Assembly: GCA_028290465.1 (NCBI GenBank)
Contig: JAQGJU010000028.1
Coordinates: forward strand, 1-47,675
DNA length: 47,675 nucleotides
Direction of reading: 5' to 3'
Source of the DNA: Xanthobacteraceae bacterium
Lineage (GTDB): Bacteria > Pseudomonadota > Alphaproteobacteria > Rhizobiales > Xanthobacteraceae
Shown here in pieces: positions 7,851-17,156 of this stretch. How positions within the stretch are numbered: the first letter of the stretch is position 1; each line of letters opens with the position of its first letter. Below the pieces are notes generated by a model. It had not been told where the DNA came from and made no database searches. It saw only the letters and a program-made list of their open reading frames with translations. The translations under genes were made by a program, and so were the position numbers.

Positions 7851-10209
7851 GGTGCTGCTTGGCAGCCTTGGCCGTCTGGCCGACCACATTCTGCTGATCG
7901 GCGGCACGGCGCCATCGTTCGCCATCAAACGTGCCGGCCGCTATGCGCGCGCCTGGATCGGCGGCGCCGGCACGGATGCCATCGACGACCTGCCGGGCGA
8001 TTGCGCCGGCACGCTGCGGGAGGCGCTCAGCCAGGCATTGGCGGGGCAAGCGCCGGTGTCGTCGATCGCGCACCGGGTGCGCGACGGCATGGTCGAAGCT
8101 TACGAACTTCTGGTGCTGCCGCTGTCGTGCCGCTGGGGGCCGCCGATGCTGGCGGCTTACGTGCGCGAACATGGCGGCCGCTATAATCTGTACGACACGA
8201 TCTTCCGCTCGACCGGCGAGGGCATCATCGCGCTGGCGCCGGTGCGCGACCTCGCCGGAATGGTGTTCGACTTCCAGATCGTCTCGCTGAATGACGCCGC
8301 GCCGCGGCTGCTCCGCCTGCCGGCCGAGCAATTGCGCTGGCGGCGGCTCGGCACATCGCCGATCGGCCACACCTTCGAAACCTTGCTGCCGCGGCTGCTC
8401 AAGACCCTGAACACCGGACAGGCCGATCAGTTCGAGGCGACGGCGGTGCTCGACGGCGCCGAGACTCATTTGAAACTTGGTCTCGCGTCGCTCGGCGATC
8501 TGATCTGCGTCACCCTGACCGATGTCGGCGCGCTGAAGGAGCGCGAGGCCACGTTCCGCCTGCTGTTCGACGGCAATCCGGTGCCGATGTGGCTATACGA
8601 TCCGGAAGGCCTGACCTTCATCAGCGTCAATGACGCCGCCGTCGCGCATTACGGCTATAGCCGGGAAAAATTCGAGGGCATGGCGCTGCCGGACATCTGG
8701 CCGCGCGACGAAAGGGAAATCCATAGCGCGGCGGCGCGTTCGGTCGAGAGCGCGTATCATTCCGAGCGAAGCTGGCGACATATCAAGGCCGACGGCACCG
8801 AGATCGAAGTGCTGACCTATGCACGGCCGCTGACGTACGGGCAGCGTCCGGCGATCCTGGTGGCCATCGTCGACGTCACCGAACGCAAGCAGGCCGAGGC
8901 CCGCATCGCCTATATGGCGCATCACGACGCGCTGACCGGGCTGGCCAACCGCGTGCTGTTTCACGACCGGCTCGGCGATGCGCTCGGTCGGGTACGCCGA
9001 CAGCACGAGAGTCTCGCGGTGCTGTGCCTCGACCTCGATCATTTCAAGAGCGTCAACGACACGCTCGGCCATCCGGTCGGCGACGAACTGCTTCGGGCCG
9101 TGTCGGAGCGCCTCACGCAGTGCCTGGGCGGTGACGATGTGGTGGCCCGGCTCGGCGGTGACGAGTTCGCCGTCATCCAGATGGCGATCGGCGCGCCCGA
9201 CGATGCCGGCACGCTGGCCAGCCAGTTGATCGAAGTCGTCAGCCGACCCTACGACATCGCCGGCCACGAGGTGCTGATCGGCGTCAGTATCGGCATTGCG
9301 GTGGCGCCCGGCGATGGCGTCACGGCCGACGAACTGCTGCGCAACGCCGATCTCGCTCTGTACCGCGCCAAGGCCGAGGGACGCGGCGCGTTTCATTTCT
9401 TCGAGCCGGAGATGGACCGCCAGGTGCAGGCGCGCCGGGCGCTGGAGATTGATCTCCGCAAAGCCTACAGCAACGACGAATTCGAACTGTACTACCAGCC
9501 GCTGGTCAACCTCGAATCCGGCGAAGTCAGCGGCTTCGAGGCGCTGCTGCGCTGGCATCATCCGGAGCGCGGCATGGTCTCGCCGGTGGAGTTCATTCCG
9601 CTGGCCGAGGAGATCGGCCTGATCGTGCAGATCGGCGAATGGGTGCTGCGTCAAGCGTGCGCCGAGGCCGCGACCTGGCCGGACGACATCAAGGTCGCGG
9701 TCAATCTGTCGCCGGTGCAGTTTCGCAGCCGCACGCTGGTGCAGGTCGTGCTCAGCGCGCTGGCCTATTCGCGGCTGTCGCCGGACCGGCTCGAACTCGA
9801 GATCACGGAATCGGTACTGCTTGGCGACAACGAAGCCAATCTGGCGACGCTGCATCAGTTGCGCGAACTCGGCGCGCGGATCTCAATGGATGATTTCGGC
9901 ACCGGCTATTCCAGCCTGCGCTATCTGCGCAGCTTTCCGTTCGACAAGATCAAGATCGACCAGTCGTTCGTGCGCGACATGGTCGAGCGGCCGGACTGCG
10001 TCGCCATCGTGCGCGCCGTGGCTGGCCTTGGATTGAGTCTCGGCATCGCGACCACGGCGGAGGGCGTCGAGACGCAAGCGCAGTTGCAACGCGTGCGCGA
10101 CGAAGGCTGCACCGAGGTGCAGGGCTATCTGTTCAGCCGGCCGATTCCGGCAAGCGGCATCGCGGCCGTGCTGGCGACGCGAGAAATCGGCACGGCGAAG
10201 GTGGCGTGA
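7804..10209 (+). CDS. PAS-GGDEF-EAL protein (c-di-GMP turnover), probably frameshifted at its N-terminus
   Basis: An 801-residue cytoplasmic signalling protein. Order: N-terminal region and possible degenerate PAS (1-240), PAS (about 247-365), GGDEF (370-535, motif GGDEF at 451-455) and EAL (545-795, EALLRW at 579). The EAL domain keeps its metal and catalytic residues (VNLSPVQF, ELEITES, DDFGTGYSSL, KIKIDQSF, TAEGVET), so phosphodiesterase activity is likely. The GGDEF motif is intact, but the inhibitory RxxD site is not seen (GGDD in its place). Another frame from 7730 encodes a convincing start, so the true protein probably begins there and a one-base shift near 7815-7845 separates the parts. 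Confidence 0.85.
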   Translation: MEGGPGTRPNLPSYDEVLLGSLGRLADHILLIGGTAPSFAIKRAGRYARAWIGGAGTDAIDDLPGDCAGTLREALSQALAGQAPVSSIAHRVRDGMVEAYELLVLPLSCRWGPPMLAAYVREHGGRYNLYDTIFRSTGEGIIALAPVRDLAGMVFDFQIVSLNDAAPRLLRLPAEQLRWRRLGTSPIGHTFETLLPRLLKTLNTGQADQFEATAVLDGAETHLKLGLASLGDLICVTLTDVGALKEREATFRLLFDGNPVPMWLYDPEGLTFISVNDAAVAHYGYSREKFEGMALPDIWPRDEREIHSAAARSVESAYHSERSWRHIKADGTEIEVLTYARPLTYGQRPAILVAIVDVTERKQAEARIAYMAHHDALTGLANRVLFHDRLGDALGRVRRQHESLAVLCLDLDHFKSVNDTLGHPVGDELLRAVSERLTQCLGGDDVVARLGGDEFAVIQMAIGAPDDAGTLASQLIEVVSRPYDIAGHEVLIGVSIGIAVAPGDGVTADELLRNADLALYRAKAEGRGAFHFFEPEMDRQVQARRALEIDLRKAYSNDEFELYYQPLVNLESGEVSGFEALLRWHHPERGMVSPVEFIPLAEEIGLIVQIGEWVLRQACAEAATWPDDIKVAVNLSPVQFRSRTLVQVVLSALAYSRLSPDRLELEITESVLLGDNEANLATLHQLRELGARISMDDFGTGYSSLRYLRSFPFDKIKIDQSFVRDMVERPDCVAIVRAVAGLGLSLGIATTAEGVETQAQLQRVRDEGCTEVQGYLFSRPIPASGIAAVLATREIGTAKVA

Positions 10210-10370
10210 TCAGACCTGTTCGGCTCGCCTCACATCCGTTGTCGAGCGGCATCGCGGTGCGCTGATACTGTTGCGGGCTCGCCATTGCGCCTTGGCATTA
10301 TCTAGCCCAGGGTAAATCGACGCTGCGTCGGCGACGGCATTTGCCCGCCACGCGCGTCGAGGATTACCCC

Positions 10371-10691
10371 ATGCCGATCAATCTGCCGACCTTCGTGGTC
10401 GCGGTCTCCGTCGCGGCCACCGCATGCGTGGGTCCCGTCTTAGCCGCGGATGCCAGGCAGGGCGAAGCGTTGGCGAAGCGCTGGTGCGCGACATGCCACA
10501 TCGTCGCCAGCGATCAAACAAGTGGCAATGCGGCCACGCCGACCTTCGCGTCGATCGCGAAGCGGCCCGGATTCACACCGGCGGCGGTCGCTAATTTCCT
10601 GCGCGATCCTCATCCAAAGATGCCCGATATGGCGCTGAGCCGCGCCGAGACCGACGACATTGCCGCCTACATCGCCATACTGGCGAAGTAG
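10371..10691 (+). CDS. Small class I cytochrome c, periplasmic
   Basis: A 106-residue protein with a signal peptide (1-26, ending VLAAD). The haem attachment motif is C39ATC42H43, and the distal methionine is probably M84 or M87 in KMPDMALS. It is a single-haem electron carrier exported by Sec and matured in the periplasm. The ATG at 10371 is preferred over an upstream frame because the signal peptide then starts cleanly and gaggattacccc precedes it. It converges with thrS, 23 bp apart. No partner oxidase or dehydrogenase is nearby. Confidence 0.88.
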   Translation: MPINLPTFVVAVSVAATACVGPVLAADARQGEALAKRWCATCHIVASDQTSGNAATPTFASIAKRPGFTPAAVANFLRDPHPKMPDMALSRAETDDIAAYIAILAK

Positions 10692-10714
10692 TCCGGCGAG
10701 GGGCGTTTGGCCGA

Positions 10715-12655
10715 TCAGGCCAGATTCGCTCGCCGCACATCCGGCGGCACCGCTTCGTCGACCAGCATCTTGAGTGCTTCGTCGAGCGGCATCACGGTCT
10801 GGCCTTCGCTGCCGAGCCGGCGGATCGACACGGTGCGCTCGGCGGCTTCCTTCTTGCCGACCACCAGCAGCGCCGGCAGCTTGGCCAGCGAGTGCTCGCG
10901 CACCTTGTAGTTGATCTTCTCGTTGCGCAGGTCGCTCTCGACGCGCAGCCCGGCGCGTCGCGCCGCCGCGATTACGTCGCGCGCGTAATCGTCGCCGTCC
11001 GACGTGATGGTCGCGACCACGGCCTGCACCGGCGCCAGCCACAGCGGCAGATGGCCGGCATAGTGCTCGATCAGAATACCGGTGAAACGCTCCAGCGAAC
11101 CGAACATCGCCCGGTGCAGCATCACCGGCGTGATCTTGTTGGAGTGGTCGTCGATGTAGAACGCGCCGAGCCGGCCGGGCAGGTTGAGATCGACCTGAAT
11201 GGTGCCGCACTGCCAGTCACGGCCGATGGCGTCGCGCAGCACGTATTCGAGCTTCGGCCCGTAGAAGGCGCCTTCGCCCTTGTTCAGCGTCCACGGCCGG
11301 CCGGAAGCTTCCAGCGCCTGCATCAGCGCGGCTTCGGCCTTGTCCCACACCGCATCTTCGCCGATCCGCTTGTCGGGCCGGTCGGAGAACTTGATGCGCA
11401 CGTCCGGGAAGCCGAAGTCTTCGTAGATCGCCAGGATCAGATCGTTCATCGCCAGAACTTCGGCGGCGATCTGCTCCTCGGTGATGAAGACGTGTGCGTC
11501 GTCCTGCGTGAACGCGCGCACGCGCATCAGACCGTGCAGCGCGCCGGACGGCTCGAAACGATGCACCTTGCCAAACTCAGCAATCTTCAGCGGCAGGTCG
11601 CGATATGATTTCAAGCCGTTCTTGAAGATCTGCACATGGCCGGGGCAGTTCATTGGCTTGACCGCATAGACGCGCTCGTCCTCTTCGCGCTTTTGCGTGA
11701 GGAAGATCATGTCCGAATAGGTCGGGATGTGCCCGGTGGTCTCCCACAGCGCCTTGTCCATCAGTTGCGGCGAGTTGACTTCGGCATAGTCGGCCGCGGA
11801 CTGAACGCGGCGGATATAGTTTTCCAGCGCCTGGAACAGCGTCCAGCCTTTGGAGTGCCAGAACACCGAGCCCGGCGCTTCCTCCTGGAAGTGAAACAGA
11901 TCCATCTCGCGGCCGAGCCGGCGATGGTCGCGCTTTTCGGCTTCCTCGAGGTTCTTCAGATAGAGGTCGAGGTCTTCCTGCTTGACGAACGCCGTGCCGT
12001 AGATGCGGCTCAGCATCTCGCGATTTCTGTCGCCGCTCCAATAGGCGCCGGCCACCTTCATCAGCTTGAAGGCGTTGCCGACCTTGCCGGTCGAGGTCAT
12101 GTGCGGACCACGGCAGAGATCGAACCACTCGCCCTGCTTGTAGATCTTCAGCGACTGGTCGGCCGAAATGGCGTCGATCAGTTCGACCTTGAAGCGCTCG
12201 CCCTTGTCGCCGAACACTTTCTTGGCCTCATCGCGCGACCATTCCTCTTTAGTGAACGGCCTGTCGCGCGCGATGATCTCGCGCATCTTCTTTTCGATGA
12301 CGGCAAGATCGTCCGGCGTGAACGGCTCGTCGCGGAAGAAATCGTAATAGAAGCCGTTCTCGATCACTGGGCCGATGGTGACCTGCGTGCCCGGCCAGAT
12401 CGCCTGCACGGCCTCGGCCAGCACGTGTGCGCAGTCGTGCCGGATCAGCTCCAGCGCACGCGGGTCTTCGCGGTTGAGGAATTCGATCTTGGCGTCGGCG
12501 TTGATCGGGTCGGCCAGATCGCGCACTTCGCCGTCGAGCGCCATCGCGACGGTGCGCTTGGCCAGCGAAGGGGAAATCCCCTTGGCGATGTCGAAACCTG
12601 TGATGCCGTCCGGAAATTCGCGGCGCGCGCCGTCGGGAAAGGTGACCGCGACCAT
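10715..12655 (-). CDS. thrS: Threonyl-tRNA synthetase
   Basis: A 646-residue class II aminoacyl-tRNA synthetase that charges tRNA-Thr. Domains in order: TGS (1-62), editing domain with H73xxxH77 and C181 in CRGPH, the catalytic core with the zinc-binding C337 of MNCPGH, and the anticodon-binding domain after about 540. Length is normal for the family. The start at 12655 (MVAVTFPDG) follows AGGAG; the frame stays open for 41 codons upstream, but that part does not look coding. A GC hairpin at 12677-12694 lies in its leader. It is a single-copy housekeeping gene here. Confidence 0.98.
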   Translation of the reverse strand: MVAVTFPDGARREFPDGITGFDIAKGISPSLAKRTVAMALDGEVRDLADPINADAKIEFLNREDPRALELIRHDCAHVLAEAVQAIWPGTQVTIGPVIENGFYYDFFRDEPFTPDDLAVIEKKMREIIARDRPFTKEEWSRDEAKKVFGDKGERFKVELIDAISADQSLKIYKQGEWFDLCRGPHMTSTGKVGNAFKLMKVAGAYWSGDRNREMLSRIYGTAFVKQEDLDLYLKNLEEAEKRDHRRLGREMDLFHFQEEAPGSVFWHSKGWTLFQALENYIRRVQSAADYAEVNSPQLMDKALWETTGHIPTYSDMIFLTQKREEDERVYAVKPMNCPGHVQIFKNGLKSYRDLPLKIAEFGKVHRFEPSGALHGLMRVRAFTQDDAHVFITEEQIAAEVLAMNDLILAIYEDFGFPDVRIKFSDRPDKRIGEDAVWDKAEAALMQALEASGRPWTLNKGEGAFYGPKLEYVLRDAIGRDWQCGTIQVDLNLPGRLGAFYIDDHSNKITPVMLHRAMFGSLERFTGILIEHYAGHLPLWLAPVQAVVATITSDGDDYARDVIAAARRAGLRVESDLRNEKINYKVREHSLAKLPALLVVGKKEAAERTVSIRRLGSEGQTVMPLDEALKMLVDEAVPPDVRRANLA

Positions 12656-12676
12656 GATGCACTCCTGTTGCTCACT

Positions 12677-12694
12677 CCCGCGAACGAGCGCGGG
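12677..12694 (-). promoter_or_regulatory. Leader hairpin upstream of thrS
   Basis: The thrS leader contains a perfect 6-bp stem (cccgcg / cgcggg) with a six-base loop, ending about 21 bases before the start codon. E. coli ThrRS represses its own mRNA by binding tRNA-like stems in the leader, but this element is much simpler, so a regulatory role is only a possibility. Confidence 0.25.
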
Positions 12695-12891
12695 TAAGCT
12701 GTGGTGGGCGAGTTGAGAACTGCGGGGCCGTCGCCCGGATTCGGAGCCGCCGCAGGCGAATGCCATATAACGATGCACGGGATTCGGGGCAACCGGACAG
12801 CCGCGGCGGCGGTTCGCAGTTCTTACAATTTACAATCAAAAGTGGTAGTTTGACGCGCCCGTTCGATCAATTCGGCTTCGGGGAGGTAGCC

Positions 12892-13932
12892 ATGACTCCA
12901 GTCCGAACCACAATAAACGCGCTGCTGACGTTGGCGGCGCTGTGTTGGACTCTATCCGCCGTCCCGCTTCTTGCGCAGGACAGCATCTGGAACGTTCAAG
13001 GCGAACTGATCGGCGACAAGGGCAAGGCGACGGAAGACATGAGCGGCATCGCTTGCACGACGGACACCGGATTCCCGCGCACCTGCCTGGTCATCGATGA
13101 CGAGTTGCAGGCCGCCCAGGTCGTGACGCTGACCGAGGGCAACATTGCCGCCGGCCGCCTAATTAAGCTGACCGACGACCAGCTCAACGGCAAACCGGTC
13201 GAGCTCGATGGTGAGGGCGTTGCCTATGCGGATGGCTTTTTCTACGTGATTGGTTCGCACGGCCGGCCCCGAAACAGCGGCGCAGCGGTGTCGGCCGAAG
13301 AAATGGCCGGCGTCGCTGCCAGGATTACCGCGAGCAGCAAGCTGGCACGCCTGCGCTTCGATGCCGCAAGCGGCGAGATCGCGCCGCAGCCGGAAGACGT
13401 CAAAATTTCTACCAGCCTTCGGACGCTGATCGACGCCGAACCGGCCTTCGCTCTGTTCAAAGACAAGCCGCTGGAGAACGGCGGCATTACGATCGAAGGC
13501 ATCGCAATTTACAAAGATCGCTTGCTCGCCGGTTTTCGTGGTCCGTCGGTCGACGGCAAGGGCGCCGTCATTCTGTCGGCCGCGCTCGGGCATTTTTTCG
13601 ACGGGCAGGCGGCGGACGCCAAGGTGCATTTTGTGCCGCTCGGTCCAGGCCGTGGCGTGCGAGACCTTGCGCCGTATGACAACGGCATCCTGATTTTGGC
13701 AGGGCCAGTGGGGGATGTTGAAGGTACCTACTCGGTGTTTTGGTGGGATGGCGCTAGCGCAGAGGCTAAACTTCTGCGGGACTTGCCGGCGTACCGCAGC
13801 AAGAAGGACAAGCAGTGGAAGCCCGAGGGACTGCTTCCGCTCGATCGTAACGCGGAGGGCGTGCGCGTCCTGCTGCTTCTGGACGGCCCCAAGGATGGCG
13901 CGCCGCGCACCGAGCGCCTGCCTTATCCCTGA
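12892..13932 (+). CDS. Secreted DUF3616-type protein
   Basis: A 346-residue exported protein with a signal peptide (1-29, cleavage after LLAQ). The body has the DUF3616 pattern: DMSGIACT near the start, ELDGEGVAYADGFFYVIGSHG, a central IEGIAIYKDRLLAGFRGP, and WKPEGLLPL near the end. This repeated layout suggests a beta-propeller-like fold. The ATG at 12892 follows a strong GGGGAGG site. It is transcribed away from thrS and runs tail to tail into yidD with a 10-bp overlap of reading frames. Function is unknown. Confidence 0.75.
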   Translation: MTPVRTTINALLTLAALCWTLSAVPLLAQDSIWNVQGELIGDKGKATEDMSGIACTTDTGFPRTCLVIDDELQAAQVVTLTEGNIAAGRLIKLTDDQLNGKPVELDGEGVAYADGFFYVIGSHGRPRNSGAAVSAEEMAGVAARITASSKLARLRFDAASGEIAPQPEDVKISTSLRTLIDAEPAFALFKDKPLENGGITIEGIAIYKDRLLAGFRGPSVDGKGAVILSAALGHFFDGQAADAKVHFVPLGPGRGVRDLAPYDNGILILAGPVGDVEGTYSVFWWDGASAEAKLLRDLPAYRSKKDKQWKPEGLLPLDRNAEGVRVLLLLDGPKDGAPRTERLPYP

Positions 13933-14249
13933 TCGGTGAATGGGCGCGGCGGCTGTTGATTAGTGCCGCGCCACTTCGCGTAGCGCCACGGCAGATACCA
14001 GCGCGCCCGCGCCGGCACTTCGTCGCAGACGAAATCGAGGCCGCTGGTGCCGAACGGCTGACAGCGGCAGATGCGTGCGGTGGTCATCCAGCCACCGGCC
14101 CACAGGCCGTAGCGGCCGAGCGCCTCCTCGGCATATTCCGAGCAGGACGGCAGATGACGGCAGCGCGGGCCGATCAGCGGCGACAGCGTGTAGCGATAGA
14201 GCAATATCAAGGCCCGGCCGGCGAGGCGGGGCAGGCGGCGCAGATTCAC
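13923..14249 (-). CDS. yidD: Membrane protein insertion efficiency factor YidD
   Basis: A 108-residue YidD protein with the family core: LLYRYTLSPLIGPRCRHLPSCSEYA, then GWMTTARICRCQPFG. The four conserved cysteines are C30, C36, C61 and C63. YidD assists YidC in inserting inner-membrane proteins. The start is a GTG at 14249 that overlaps the TGA of the upstream scaffold gene (GTGA), so translation is coupled. In many bacteria yidD sits with rnpA and yidC; here it is with Fe-S and folate genes, an arrangement I recall from related Rhizobiales. The C-terminal 15 residues are extra and proline-rich. Confidence 0.93.
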   Translation of the reverse strand: MNLRRLPRLAGRALILLYRYTLSPLIGPRCRHLPSCSEYAEEALGRYGLWAGGWMTTARICRCQPFGTSGLDFVCDEVPARARWYLPWRYAKWRGTNQQPPRPFTDQG

Positions 14250-14692
14250 TCCGCAGCCTTGCGCTTGGCCTCGATCTGGCCGATGGCGTCGACCACCGCG
14301 TCGAAGGTCAGCAGGGTCGAGGCGTGGCGCGCTTTGTAGTCGCGCACCGGTTCCAGCACCGCGATGTCGGCCCATTTGCCGTCGGCCGGCGGCGCGGCGT
14401 TCTCTTTGAGCATTCGCCGCACGCTGTCGCGCAATTCGCGTAGCTCGCCGGCTTTGGCCCCGACCACGTTGCGGGCCATGATCGACGAGGACGCTTGGCC
14501 GAGGGCGCAGGCCTTCACCTCATGGGCGAAGTCCGTCACGGTGTCGCCGTCCATCTTCAAATCGATGGTAACGGTCGAGCCGCACAGCTTGGAATGCGCG
14601 GTCGCGGAGGCATCCGGTGCCGCCAATCGGCCGATTCGGGGAATTTCGGCGGCCAGCGCCAGAATCCGCTTGTTGTAGACCTCGTTCAGCAT
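14246..14692 (-). CDS. Fe-S cluster assembly scaffold-like protein (IscU/SufU family)
   Basis: A 148-residue protein of the IscU/SufU (NifU N-terminal) fold. Two of the three usual cluster or zinc cysteines are present: C37 in KLCGST and C62 in KACALGQAS. At the third site, where SufU has KCATL, the sequence reads HASTL, so that cysteine is missing. It may therefore bind a cluster differently or be an adaptor rather than a classical scaffold. The start at 14692 (MLNEVYNKRIL) fits the family. It forms a translationally coupled pair with yidD. Confidence 0.85.
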   Translation of the reverse strand: MLNEVYNKRILALAAEIPRIGRLAAPDASATAHSKLCGSTVTIDLKMDGDTVTDFAHEVKACALGQASSSIMARNVVGAKAGELRELRDSVRRMLKENAAPPADGKWADIAVLEPVRDYKARHASTLLTFDAVVDAIGQIEAKRKAAE

Positions 14693-14991
14693 GATTTTTG
14701 CGCAAATCCGTTGTTCGGCAGCAGCATAGCCCAAATGACGGGACCTTGATTGTGCCGGGGCCGTCTCGCGATTATATAGTGGTTGGCCCCCCGGAACCAA
14801 AAGGGCTCCGGGACCCAAAAACTGGCGCCGGTCCTGGTATGAAGGATCGTTCGCCCGGATCGTTAGTTAGCTATATGGGAATGCGGCGTCCCCCGGTTTG
14901 GCCAGTCGGCCAAGCGTGACGCGGCCCACCCGGTGACACCCCCGGTGCCCTTGCCCAGCAAGACGCGCGCCGGTCGAACGGAGAGACCGTC

Positions 14992-15654
14992 ATGGACGCT
15001 GTTGTAAAGCCCTGGCCGAAGCCGGCCGCCAATTCCGCCTTGTCCGATCATGTCCGCGCCGCGCCCGAGCCGGTGGTGCCGCGCCCAAGCCGCGAAGAGG
15101 CGGAAGCCGCCGTGCGGACCTTGATCGCCTATGCGGGCGACGATCCGGCCCGCGAAGGCCTGCTGGACACGCCCAAGCGCGTCGTGAACGCGTCTGAAGA
15201 GCTGTTCCGCGGCTATACTGAATGCCCTGCCGAGGTGCTCGACCGCACCTTCAGCGAGATCGCCGGCTATGACGATTTCGTGCTGGTGCGCGACATTCCG
15301 TTTCATTCGCATTGCGAACACCACATGATCCCGTTCTACGGCAGGGCGCACATCGCCTACCGGCCGACCGGGCGGGTGGTTGGCCTGTCCAAGCTGGCAC
15401 GTCTGGTCGACGCCTATGCGCGCCGGCTGCAGACCCAGGAGCATCTGACCTCGCAGGTCACGACCGCGATCGACGAGATCCTCAAGCCGAGCGGGGTCGC
15501 CGTGATGTTGGAAGCCGAGCATATGTGCATGTCGATGCGCGGCGTACAGAAGTCCGGCTCCAGCACTGTCACCACGCGGTTCACCGGCTCTTTCCGTGAA
15601 AGTGCTGAGGAACAAGTGCGCTTCATCACGCTGATCCGCGCCGCCGGACGGTAG
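14992..15654 (+). CDS. folE: GTP cyclohydrolase I
   Basis: A 220-residue FolE that converts GTP to 7,8-dihydroneopterin triphosphate, the first step of folate synthesis. Zinc ligands are C108 and H111 in [11 protein letters not shown] and C179 in [10 protein letters not shown]. The family core starts at about residue 35; the first 34 residues are a variable, proline-rich extension. GGAGAGACCGTC precedes the ATG. It is divergent from the scaffold/yidD pair and is followed by hisI on the same strand 136 bp later, with a repeat-like sequence between them. Confidence 0.97.
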   Translation: MDAVVKPWPKPAANSALSDHVRAAPEPVVPRPSREEAEAAVRTLIAYAGDDPAREGLLDTPKRVVNASEELFRGYTECPAEVLDRTFSEIAGYDDFVLVRDIPFHSHCEHHMIPFYGRAHIAYRPTGRVVGLSKLARLVDAYARRLQTQEHLTSQVTTAIDEILKPSGVAVMLEAEHMCMSMRGVQKSGSSTVTTRFTGSFRESAEEQVRFITLIRAAGR

Positions 15655-15682
15655 TTCTTTAATCGCGGCTTTCGCGAAAATC

Positions 15683-15766
15683 CGTCATGCGCGGGCTTGA
15701 CCCGCGCGTGCATCGCCATTTCAAAGTAATGCTTGTTTCGTTGAATTGCCGGGCCAAGTCTGGCGA
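15683..15766. repeat. Imperfect dispersed inverted repeat between folE and hisI
   Basis: The segment cgtcatgcgcgggcttga (15683-15700) is identical to part of the left arm of the long inverted repeat at 38395-38497. The right side here (gccgggccaag-tctggcgatgac) is a diverged partner. It appears to be another copy of the same intergenic element. Confidence 0.55.
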
Positions 15767-15790
15767 TGACGCCGAATTTTGGGGCCGGGC

Positions 15791-16243
15791 ATGTCCGACA
15801 TCTCATCCAGCTTTCCACCTCCCGGCGCATCCACGGCGCTGGAGGAAGGTCTAGCGCTCACCCCGAAATTCGATGCCGACGGGCTGGTCACGGCGGTCGC
15901 GACCGACGCCAAGTCTGGCGACCTGCTGATGGTCGCGCACATGAATGCGCAGGCGCTGGCCAACACGATCGCGACCGGCGAGGCCTGGTACTACAGCCGC
16001 TCACGCCGCAAGCTGTGGAAGAAGGGCGAGACCTCCGGCCACGTCCAGCGCGTCGTCGAACTGCGCGTCGACTGCGACCAGGATGCGGTGTGGATCCGTG
16101 TCGAGCAGCACGGCGAGGGCGCCTGCCACACCGGCCGCCGCTCGTGCTTCTACCGCGCCGCGCCGCTCGGTCAGAATGGCGCGGTCACGCTGGAATTTCG
16201 CGATGCGGATCAGGCGTTCGATCCGGCCAAGGTTTATAAGTAA
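15791..16243 (+). CDS. hisI: Phosphoribosyl-AMP cyclohydrolase
   Basis: A 150-residue single-function HisI that opens the purine ring of phosphoribosyl-AMP in histidine biosynthesis. Family motifs: [29 protein letters not shown], the metal-binding D94CDQD98, C112H113 and C119 in RRSCFYR. There is no fused HisE domain. The ATG at 15791 is chosen over a TTG four codons upstream. It converges with the CitE-like gene, three bases apart. The other his genes are not in the window. Confidence 0.96.
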   Translation: MSDISSSFPPPGASTALEEGLALTPKFDADGLVTAVATDAKSGDLLMVAHMNAQALANTIATGEAWYYSRSRRKLWKKGETSGHVQRVVELRVDCDQDAVWIRVEQHGEGACHTGRRSCFYRAAPLGQNGAVTLEFRDADQAFDPAKVYK

Positions 16244-16246
16244 CCG

Positions 16247-17119
16247 TTACTGGTTGCCCGCCCGCTGCAGCAGCAGATGCGCCCGCGCCAGATGCGGGCG
16301 GTCGAACATCTTGCCGTCGATGCCGATCGCGCCCGCGCCCGGCTGCGCGGCGAACGCCGCCACCACGGCCTTTGCCTTGGCGATCTGCTCGGGGGTAGGC
16401 GTGAACACCTCGTTGATGATCGGCACCTGCGCCGGATGGATCGCCAGCCGGCCGGTGAAGCCATCGCGTCGTGCTTCCTCGGTGTCGCGGCGCAGGCCTT
16501 CGGTATTGCGGAAATCGACATAGACGGTTTCGATCGCCGCGACCTTGGCGGCCGCGGCGCCGAACAGGCACATCGAGCGGGCCAAGCGATACGGCTCGGT
16601 GAGCCGGCCATCGGCGTCGCGGTTGGTCTCGGCGCCGAGTTCGGCCGACAGATCCTCCGGTCCCCAGGTGAAGCCGGTCAGCCGCAAACTGGAGTCGCGG
16701 AACGTGCCGGCCAGGAACATGCCGGCGGCGGACTCAACAGCCTGCGCCACGATCTTGATGTGGCCGTCGGTCAGGCCGGTAAGGGCCTCACGCGCGGCAA
16801 GCTTGGCGTCGACATGCACGACCGAACTGCCGCCCTCGGCCTTCGGAAACATGATGGCGTCCGGCCGGCCCGGCACGATGGCGTCGAGATCGGCATCGGT
16901 CATGCCGGTATCGAGGCCGTTGATGCGCACCAGCAGGCGAGGGCGGTTCGCGGTCGCGACCGCTTCTTGCAGGAAGGCCCGGCAGGCGTCGCGCGCGGCC
17001 TGTTTTCCCTCCGGCGCAATGGAGTCCTCGAGATCGATGATCACCGCGTCGGCGCCGCTCGCCATCGCCTTGTCGAGTTTCTTGCCGCCATCGGCGGGAA
17101 CGAACAGAAGAGAACGCAT
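16247..17119 (-). CDS. CitE-like CoA ester lyase (HpcH/HpaI family)
   Basis: A 290-residue TIM-barrel protein of the citrate lyase beta-subunit-like family. Typical segments: IIDLEDSIAPEGK near residue 30, LLVRINGLDT, IMFPKAEGG, TGFTWGPEDLSAELGA and a C-terminal GKMFDRPHLARA. Stand-alone members are malyl-CoA or citramalyl-CoA lyases or thioesterases. The MaoC hydratase gene 37 bp upstream on the same strand supports a CoA-ester pathway (hydration plus cleavage), as in mesaconyl-CoA metabolism. The exact substrate cannot be assigned from sequence. Confidence 0.88.
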   Translation of the reverse strand: MRSLLFVPADGGKKLDKAMASGADAVIIDLEDSIAPEGKQAARDACRAFLQEAVATANRPRLLVRINGLDTGMTDADLDAIVPGRPDAIMFPKAEGGSSVVHVDAKLAAREALTGLTDGHIKIVAQAVESAAGMFLAGTFRDSSLRLTGFTWGPEDLSAELGAETNRDADGRLTEPYRLARSMCLFGAAAAKVAAIETVYVDFRNTEGLRRDTEEARRDGFTGRLAIHPAQVPIINEVFTPTPEQIAKAKAVVAAFAAQPGAGAIGIDGKMFDRPHLARAHLLLQRAGNQ

Positions 17120-17156
17120 GGGAATTCCTGTAACTAGAGTAGGTCGTGACGAAGGG

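Noticed and set aside
8593-9855. A 420-residue reading frame on the minus strand within the GGDEF-EAL gene
   Set aside because: It lies wholly inside a recognised signalling gene, is rich in Arg, His, Gln and Asp as expected for a GC-rich antisense shadow, and has no family resemblance.
11636-12697. Long plus-strand frame antisense to thrS
   Set aside because: thrS is certain on the other strand, and this frame shows only shadow composition.
16277-17137. Long plus-strand frame antisense to the CitE-like gene
   Set aside because: The composition (Arg, Gly, His, Asp) and lack of motifs mark it as a shadow of the lyase gene.
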